Part shown: one piece after another, positions 45,708 to 52,461 of the stretch
How positions within the stretch are numbered: the stretch's first letter is position 1
Layout of the letters: every line of letters starts with the position of its first letter
Position numbers and translations under genes: made by a program
The notes under the pieces: generated by a model
Database searches by the model: none
What the model was told of the DNA's origin: nothing
Seen by the model: the letters and a program-made list of their open reading frames with translations, nothing else
Source: Cyclobacteriaceae bacterium
GTDB taxonomy: Bacteria > Bacteroidota > Bacteroidia > Cytophagales > Cyclobacteriaceae
DNA length: 52,461 nt
Direction: 5' to 3'
Assembly: GCA_947458585.1 (NCBI GenBank)
Contig: CANGYY010000018.1
Span: 1 to 52,461, forward strand

Positions 45708-48442
45708 CAAAATCTAAAGTTATAGGTGATAAAGGGGATAGGCTCAGCAAAAATTGCCAACTGATACCCTTTCAACTTGCCTGCCTCCGGCACAAAATAG
45801 ACCGAATAGGCATTGTCCCTGCCTAGGATGTTGTAAATCCCAAAGGACCAGGAGGCATGCGCCAATTTGGCCACCTTGTGATTTCCTTCCAAGTTGACTG
45901 AAAGATCCATTCGGAAGTAATCAGGGACTCTGAATGAATTTCGGTCAGAGAAATATACCCGCTCCGAACCTCCGTAATTGAATTTGGCGATAGGCAGCGT
46001 AACAGGTCTCCCGGTACTGTATTTACCCGCTAGGGTAACATTGATTCGTTTACTCAACTCGTAATTACCCACAAAATTGGCATTGTGCGGCTGATCAAAA
46101 TTGCTCGGATACCATTCAGAGCGGTTGATTTGCTCCTTTTGCTCTGTTGGATCTGTCTGCATCAAGGAACGGCTGTAGGTATAGGCAAGCGACCCATTCA
46201 ACTTTCCTTGCGTTTTCTTCAGGTAAAGTTCCATTCCATAGGCTTTACCCTGAGTCACCAATACTTCTTGCTCAATACGGTCATTCAATACGATGCTCGC
46301 CCCAGACCGGTAATCCAGCAACTGCTGCATGGAGCGGTAGTAGAGCTCAGCAGAAAACTCTATTGCTCCTTGATTCATATTTTTAAAATAGCCTAAGGCA
46401 TATTGAATTCCCCGTTGGGGTTTCAAAAATGAATCGCTCAACTTCCAAGTATCCGTGGGTGTGATGACCGAAGAGTTACTTAGAAGGTGAATATTCTGAC
46501 GCATGGAGTTAACCCCTACTTTCAAGGAAGAGCGGTTGGACAAGGCATAGCGGGCAGAAAATCGAAATTCTGGACCATGATAGGTTTGAACCATTTCGCC
46601 TGCTTGAAACTTAGTTTCTCCTGTAATATTCTCTGTCAAATAGGGCTCACCTTCCGCATAAATGGGGAGTGTTTGTGGACCTAAATAAGTGTAGAAATTG
46701 TATCTCAACCCTCCACTTAATGCCCACTGCTCATTGATTTCAAATTCATCGCCCAAGAATAGCGACCAATCCATGGCCGTTTCGGGAGCAACTTGATCTG
46801 CAATTACCCCACTCTCAGCACCAAAGGGTAGGATCTCCCCTGGATTGAGTTGGTAGCGGATGCCATGTCCCCCATAATTGAGCACGTGACGATCTCCTTT
46901 TTCCTGGCGAAACTGTGCTTTCAAAAACTGCTGACGAATGTCGAAGCGGTATTGGTATGAATTCAGGGGATTGTCTTCACCCTGCACCTCAAAATTATAC
47001 CCATCCTGACCTACCGAAAAAGTGGCCTCGAGTGCATCGTTGAAGTAATGCGTCCAGGAAAATGCCACATTTTGGTTGGAATAGCTGTAAACCGTGTCCG
47101 GATCAAACTGGAAGGAATCCTTACTGTAATACCCTGACAATCGAATCTTGTCTTTCGCTCCCAATTCATGTTCTACCGTGCCATTAAAGTCGGAAAAAGC
47201 AGCTCGGCTTGCGCCCAAATCAATTTTTTCCGAGAGAAAATCCAAAAGCCAATCCGAATAGGTTAGTCGTGAACCTAGGATGAAAGTAGTTTTTTCTCCA
47301 ATCGGACCTTCCAAACTGAATCGGCTGGTCATGGGACCAATGCCTCCGGAACCGCCAATCTTGTCAGAGCGCCCTTTCTTAGGAGTCACCTGCAAGACTG
47401 AGGACAACCTACCACCAAGGCTAGCAGGGATACCTGACTTATACAACTCCACCCCTTGCACCATGTCTGAATTGATGGCGGAGAAAAATCCAAACAGGTG
47501 GGAAGGGTTAAAAAGTGTATTCTGATCCATCAAAATCAAGTTTTGATCTGCTGCACCACCTCGTACATTGAAACCAACACTGGCCTCACCTGCTGTATTT
47601 ACGCCCGGCATCGTCAAAAGCCCTTTGATGATATCCACTTCTCCCATGACGGCAGGAAGTCTTTTCATTTCCTGAACAGACAGGGACTGTACGCCCATTT
47701 CTGGTCTGGCCACTTGACTCAATGCTCCGGAGCTCACGACCACTTCATTCAAGGCAAAAACCCCTTCACCAATGCTGAGTTCAAGCAAGGCGTCTCCCTG
47801 GATATCCAGCAAACGTTGTTCGGTGTAGCCTCCGATATTTTGGATAAAGAGCGTTTTATTCCCTTTAGGAAGCAGCAATTCAAATTCCCCTGTCTTGGTA
47901 GTGACCGCCTGCTGCATGGACTCTTTCTCAAATACTATCGCCCCTTCAATGGGTTCATTATTTTCCAGGCTAGTCACCTTCCCCTTCAATCTGGCTTCTG
48001 TACCCGGTCCAGGAACCCCAATGGTGTAGCGACGATTTCGAACAAACTCATCCTGCATTGACGCACCCAAAAGTGCCGCTCCTGAGGGCGCTTGAAAATA
48101 GTTGGGCAGAAAGTCAACCGTTCGCTTGGCTCCCTTAAAGACAAATACTTCTAGATCTTTGGAAATGGAGAAGCTAAAATCCGATTTCAAAAAAAGCACC
48201 CCTAAAACATCCTCCAGCTTATCCCCATTCGCCTGCAAGTTGACGGTGACATTGGCCACATCCTCCTTCTTGAAGATAAATCGGTACCGACTGTCCTTTT
48301 CCACCAGCTCTGCAAAACGTTCAAAGGAAATGCCGGCAAACAACCCCGTAATTTTCGATTCCTGCTGCTGGGCAAACACAGCCCCACCTCCCCCAAGGGA
48401 GATTAAAAAAAATAGGCAGAGAAAGATGATGAGCTTTCGCAT
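45707..48442 (-). CDS. STN-domain TonB-dependent outer-membrane receptor
   Basis: 911 residues. Signal peptide (MRKLIIFLCLFFLISLGGGG, cleaved after VFAQ); STN domain about 30-105 (FERFAELVEKDSRYRFIFKK); CarboxypepD_reg about 150-230 (LKGKVTSLENNEPIEGAIVF); plug about 240-350 (VGFNVRGGAADQNLILMDQ); the remainder is the 22-strand barrel ending in F (YNFRF). STN domains usually signal to FecR/FecI pairs, but none is encoded here. Starts with TGATG coupling to the unknown gene upstream. Confidence 0.93.
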   Translation of the reverse strand: MRKLIIFLCLFFLISLGGGGAVFAQQQESKITGLFAGISFERFAELVEKDSRYRFIFKKEDVANVTVNLQANGDKLEDVLGVLFLKSDFSFSISKDLEVFVFKGAKRTVDFLPNYFQAPSGAALLGASMQDEFVRNRRYTIGVPGPGTEARLKGKVTSLENNEPIEGAIVFEKESMQQAVTTKTGEFELLLPKGNKTLFIQNIGGYTEQRLLDIQGDALLELSIGEGVFALNEVVVSSGALSQVARPEMGVQSLSVQEMKRLPAVMGEVDIIKGLLTMPGVNTAGEASVGFNVRGGAADQNLILMDQNTLFNPSHLFGFFSAINSDMVQGVELYKSGIPASLGGRLSSVLQVTPKKGRSDKIGGSGGIGPMTSRFSLEGPIGEKTTFILGSRLTYSDWLLDFLSEKIDLGASRAAFSDFNGTVEHELGAKDKIRLSGYYSKDSFQFDPDTVYSYSNQNVAFSWTHYFNDALEATFSVGQDGYNFEVQGEDNPLNSYQYRFDIRQQFLKAQFRQEKGDRHVLNYGGHGIRYQLNPGEILPFGAESGVIADQVAPETAMDWSLFLGDEFEINEQWALSGGLRYNFYTYLGPQTLPIYAEGEPYLTENITGETKFQAGEMVQTYHGPEFRFSARYALSNRSSLKVGVNSMRQNIHLLSNSSVITPTDTWKLSDSFLKPQRGIQYALGYFKNMNQGAIEFSAELYYRSMQQLLDYRSGASIVLNDRIEQEVLVTQGKAYGMELYLKKTQGKLNGSLAYTYSRSLMQTDPTEQKEQINRSEWYPSNFDQPHNANFVGNYELSKRINVTLAGKYSTGRPVTLPIAKFNYGGSERVYFSDRNSFRVPDYFRMDLSVNLEGNHKVAKLAHASWSFGIYNILGRDNAYSVYFVPEAGKLKGYQLAIFAEPIPFITYNFRF

Positions 48443-49146
48443 CAGTTTGATTTAGGATAGGTCACCAAAAATTGCAAATAGGCTTCTGGCGATTTTTTGA
48501 ATTGAAGCCCTTTTGCTTTTAATTCTCTCTTGAGCGCTTTGGAATCAAGCCCTAGAGAAGCGATGGCTTGAGCCGTATTTTTAATGGAAGCAAAGTTCCC
48601 GTCCTTCCAAATAAAATAGGCCTCCTTCTCCACATACTCTGAATCATAGCGGGCTTGTTCTCGTGACTCTTTGGTGGTTTTGTAGTGTTTAGCTAATGCA
48701 ATGGCATTTCCTTGCCCGAGCACTTGATAGATCCCATTTCCACGATGTAGAAACGATTCATTCCCAGCAAAAAACCGGAACAATTGTCCTCCACTCAAGG
48801 TGAAGCCATCAATTTTTTCCGGTTTGATCAGGATTTTTTGATTAAAAATGGGGTGAAAAGTAACGAGCTGGTCCCGATAGGTATCGTAAATCAAAGGTAC
48901 TTGAGGGTAGGTGATTCCATTGATACGCAAGGTGCCTTCCTCAAATTGCCTAGAAGTAAAATAGGGATCTCCCTTGATACGAGGAGAAGGGGCAGCGTAT
49001 TGTCCTCCTGTAATCAATTCTTGAAAGTAGGGAAGCTCTTGTTGGTAGGCTGAAAGAAAAGGCAAATCCTCTCCTACCACCTGAGCATTGATTTCCTGTT
49101 TAAAAAACAAGACAGCAAAAATCGCCAAAACAAGTAAACTACGCAT
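48442..49146 (-). CDS. Conserved secreted protein of unknown function, first gene of receptor operon
   Basis: 234 residues with signal peptide MRSLLVLAIFAVLFFKQEINAQ. Features: GDPYFTSRQFEEGTLRINGI, YPQVPLIYDTYRDQLVTFHP, then a basic C-terminal helix region (SKALKRELKAKG). I recognise the pattern from genes preceding Bacteroidota TonB receptors but know no function. Its stop shares a base with the receptor start (TGATG), so stoichiometric synthesis is likely. Probably periplasmic. Confidence 0.75.
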   Translation of the reverse strand: MRSLLVLAIFAVLFFKQEINAQVVGEDLPFLSAYQQELPYFQELITGGQYAAPSPRIKGDPYFTSRQFEEGTLRINGITYPQVPLIYDTYRDQLVTFHPIFNQKILIKPEKIDGFTLSGGQLFRFFAGNESFLHRGNGIYQVLGQGNAIALAKHYKTTKESREQARYDSEYVEKEAYFIWKDGNFASIKNTAQAIASLGLDSKALKRELKAKGLQFKKSPEAYLQFLVTYPKSN

Positions 49147-49244
49147 ACCGAAAAATACGATTGAAAAGTCGTATAAATTTTATTTATTCGAAATATGTTT
49201 AAATGGACTTCTTAGTATTTAAACGGAAAAGAAACGCATCCAAA

Positions 49245-50162
49245 ATGAACCGCCGAAGACAATTAATCAAGACACTAGCACTTACTCCCCTAGTAGGAGC
49301 GATGGCCACTCGGGCTGAAGCCCAAAGTCCAGTAGTCCAATCTAAGTCCGAGTTTATATTTTCCCTCAATACCAGCACGGTACGTGGGCAAAAGCTAAGC
49401 TTACCGCAATTGATTGAACTGGCTGCCCGAGCTGGGTACCAAGGATTGGAACCTTGGATGATGGAAATTGAGGGATACCTACAGGGAGGAAAAAGCATTG
49501 CTTCGCTGAAGAAATTGGCCAGTGATGCAGGAATCACCTTAGTGGACTGCATTGGCTTTCCCACCTGGATGGCTCAGGATGAAGAGAAAAGCAAGCAAGG
49601 CTTTGTTCAAATGGAAAAAGAAATGGGCATTTTGGCAGAACTTGGCTGCACGCGTGTTGCCGCTCCAGCCATAGGGGCTGAGGCACCACTAGACCTATTG
49701 AAAGCTGGCGAACGCTACAAAAAACTCTTAGAGTTGGGTCGTAAAACTGGAGTAATGCCTCAATTGGAATTTTGGGGAGCCTATCCAGCCTTCTTCCATC
49801 TGGCACAAGCTCTGGCCGTGGCAGCAGCGGCAGATGATCCAGATGCCAAAATATTAGCGGATGTGTACCATCTCTTTCGTGGAGGATCAGGATTCGAAGG
49901 GCTGAAACTCGTGAATGGTCAGGCGATCTCCATTTTTCACCTCAATGATTTTCCTGGAGATATCCCCAGAACGAATCAGCAGGACAAGGATCGAGTATTC
50001 CCTGGTGATGGCGCTGCACCCATGCAGGCCCTGGCTGACACCCTTCGCGCCAAAGGAGGGCAGATTGTACTTTCCCTAGAACTATTCAATCCCAACTATT
50101 ACGCCATGGATCCAAACTATGTGGCTAAAACAGGTTTGGAAAAAATGAAACGATTTTTCTAG
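49245..50162 (+). CDS. Tat-exported sugar isomerase/epimerase-like TIM-barrel protein
   Basis: 305 residues from ATG 49245 (MNRRRQLIKTLALTPLVGAM), a twin-arginine leader; the ATG at 49203 would add 14 residues before it. TIM-barrel segments: AARAGYQGLEPWMMEIEGYL, metal-type Glu in PQLEFWGAY, ILADVYHLFRGGSG, SIFHLNDFPGD, and SLELFNP near the end. Related in fold to the protein at 4087-4953 but with a different export route. Substrate unknown; sugar or inositol-type compounds are usual. Confidence 0.78.
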   Translation: MNRRRQLIKTLALTPLVGAMATRAEAQSPVVQSKSEFIFSLNTSTVRGQKLSLPQLIELAARAGYQGLEPWMMEIEGYLQGGKSIASLKKLASDAGITLVDCIGFPTWMAQDEEKSKQGFVQMEKEMGILAELGCTRVAAPAIGAEAPLDLLKAGERYKKLLELGRKTGVMPQLEFWGAYPAFFHLAQALAVAAAADDPDAKILADVYHLFRGGSGFEGLKLVNGQAISIFHLNDFPGDIPRTNQQDKDRVFPGDGAAPMQALADTLRAKGGQIVLSLELFNPNYYAMDPNYVAKTGLEKMKRFF

Positions 50163-50228
50163 AGGCACAAGACCATGTAATGAACTGAAAACTAAGGAAG
50201 TTAAAGCAATTGGAATAAGCCAAGTCGC

Positions 50229-50780
50229 TTAAAAAACAAACCCAACTCGAATCAGGTAGGGCTCGCTGTAATAGGCCTCACGATTGGAATGTTTGAGGTT
50301 GTACAGAAAAGTAAAATTGGCACCCCCTCGGGATCCAAAAGGAGCAAAGTACCCAGCGCCAACAAAAAAAGCTTCGGTCCAGGTTCGCTGAAAATTGTCT
50401 TGCCCATAATTATAGGCATTCCAATTGATGGATTCCAATTCAGAATAGGCAAAGATATTGGGGAGTACATTGTAGCGAGCAAAAGCCCGCCCTCCAAAAG
50501 AAGATCCAGAAGCACCTTGAAAGCGGTTATCCTCGTAGTACTGGTAGGTAGCTCCCAGCCCAGTTGAAAATTTGGGGCTGAGCATTACTCCTGCCAAGGG
50601 AGAAAGGTCAATTAAGGTGACTGTCCCGAGTTGAAGTCCTAAGTTTCCTCCATAATACACTCGATCCTTGAATGAAAATTTCGCTTCAGGATCAATCTCC
50701 CGTTGCGCATAGGAAGCGAATTGGACTCCAAAAAAAAGAAGAAGGGAAATCCCAAGAAGCTTACTTCTCAACAACGACAT
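50229..50780 (-). CDS. Small outer-membrane beta-barrel protein
   Basis: 183 residues with signal peptide MSLLRSKLLGISLLLFFGVQFASYAQ. Alternating pattern (RVYYGGNLGLQLGTVTLIDL, TGLGATYQYYED, GGRAFARYNVLPNIFAYSEL) ending with YLIRVGFVF fits an 8-stranded OMP barrel. Its first 20 bases overlap the 3' end of ftsB in another frame. Function unknown. Confidence 0.78.
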   Translation of the reverse strand: MSLLRSKLLGISLLLFFGVQFASYAQREIDPEAKFSFKDRVYYGGNLGLQLGTVTLIDLSPLAGVMLSPKFSTGLGATYQYYEDNRFQGASGSSFGGRAFARYNVLPNIFAYSELESINWNAYNYGQDNFQRTWTEAFFVGAGYFAPFGSRGGANFTFLYNLKHSNREAYYSEPYLIRVGFVF

Positions 50781-51048
50781 ACAAATCCTCCGTAGGCTTC
50801 TTCATGAGGTATTTTTCACGGGCAATCTTTTCCAAAAGTTCAGGATTGCCAAAAAGGGCATTGCGTTCCTGTTGAATCTGAACTTTTTTCTGCTTGTAGA
50901 ATTCTTTCTGATCCTCTAGCTCCCAAAGCTGCTTGGTGAGCCTCCAATGAGTAGGCAAGTTGTTGGAGTCAATGAAGATCATCCATACCAAAAATGAAAT
51001 GGTCGCCAAAACGTAAAAATTACTGCTGTATTTGATGACTTTTTTCAT
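50761..51048 (-). CDS. FtsB/DivIC-type septum formation protein
   Basis: 95 residues: membrane helix FYVLATISFLVWMIFID, then a coiled coil (WELEDQKEFYKQKKVQIQQE) and the ending LEKIAREKYLMKKPTEDLYV, typical of DivIC/FtsB. Part of the FtsBLQ division complex. Encoded downstream of eno, as is common in this phylum, but a terminator separates them. The stop overlaps the start region of the barrel gene by 20 bp. Confidence 0.87.
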   Translation of the reverse strand: MKKVIKYSSNFYVLATISFLVWMIFIDSNNLPTHWRLTKQLWELEDQKEFYKQKKVQIQQERNALFGNPELLEKIAREKYLMKKPTEDLYVVVEK

Positions 51049-51086
51049 GAAGAGTGCTTTGGATGACTAAGTTACAAAAATCATGC

Positions 51087-51120
51087 AAAAAAAAGACAGT
51101 CCCGAATATTCAGGACTGTC
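51087..51120 (-). terminator. Intrinsic terminator after eno
   Basis: GACAGTCC (51095-51102) pairs with GGACTGTC (51113-51120); on the minus strand eight T follow. About 23 bases past the eno stop. Confidence 0.92.
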
Positions 51121-51142
51121 GATTTATACTTGAGAAAGAGAA

Positions 51143-52441
<1,299 letters not shown>

Positions 52442-52461
52442 TTAGGATTAGTTTTTAGTAA

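Noticed and set aside
47498..48061. A 187-codon frame antisense to the TonB receptor
   Set aside because: No family features; the receptor frame on the other strand is complete and conserved.

Overview
The window looks like chromosome of a Bacteroidota member, most likely a Cytophagales/Cyclobacteriaceae relative (Algoriphagus-like; this is inferred from gene content). The evidence is TonB-dependent receptors with STN and carboxypeptidase-regulatory domains, DUF4249 and GLPGLI proteins, a type IX secretion C-terminal sorting domain, a triple-tyrosine propeller regulator, and -7 promoter boxes resembling TAnnTTTG with little Shine-Dalgarno signal. No tRNA, rRNA, insertion sequence, phage gene or CRISPR array was seen.

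Left end (1-3.9 kb): two GLPGLI genes, about 89% identical over the 258 shared bases, face a histidine kinase/response regulator pair. A chimeric junction at about 432-445 shows that a 1.2-kb unit (start of a receptor gene, GLPGLI gene, shared promoter, start of the kinase gene) was tandemly duplicated. Both promoters keep three half-sites (TTAAC-N5-TTAAC-N5-TTAAC), the most likely target of the neighbouring response regulator.

4-12.6 kb: an exported sugar-oxidation cluster (GMC dehydrogenase, Tat-signal small subunit, secreted TIM-barrel isomerase/lyase-like protein), followed by a secreted M20 amidohydrolase, a penicillin-acylase-type lipoprotein and a Tat-signal Gfo/Idh/MocA oxidoreductase. 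Together they suggest periplasmic work on glycosides and amide-linked compounds.

12.6-20.3 kb: an RlpA-like protein, the SbcD-SbcC nuclease, and a MarR-YceI-MhqO-MhqD group that resembles quinone/electrophile detoxification loci, with a palindromic operator in front of the MarR gene.

20.4-28.3 kb: a small beta-glucan locus (triple-tyrosine/LuxR-type regulator, a lipoprotein with two copies of an unassigned module, a GH16 glucanase lipoprotein) followed by an alpha/beta hydrolase and a secreted amidohydrolase.

28.3-40.1 kb: mostly housekeeping genes: fabI, recN, a DUF4835/PorD-type protein, coaBC, omega-like RpoZ, bamD, a small T9SS cargo, an OstA-like LPS-transport protein, tilS, a stand-alone cyclic-nucleotide-binding protein and mdh.

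40.2-52.4 kb: a large membrane-anchored propeller protein with a TTG start, a tightly coupled operon of unknown protein - STN TonB receptor - DUF4249 lipoprotein - MG2-like protein, a second Tat-exported TIM-barrel protein, an outer-membrane barrel protein overlapping ftsB, and eno. I found no clearly new defence or mobile system. The most distinctive items are the duplication junction with its paralogue-footprinted operator, and the duplicated module in the GH16-linked lipoprotein.
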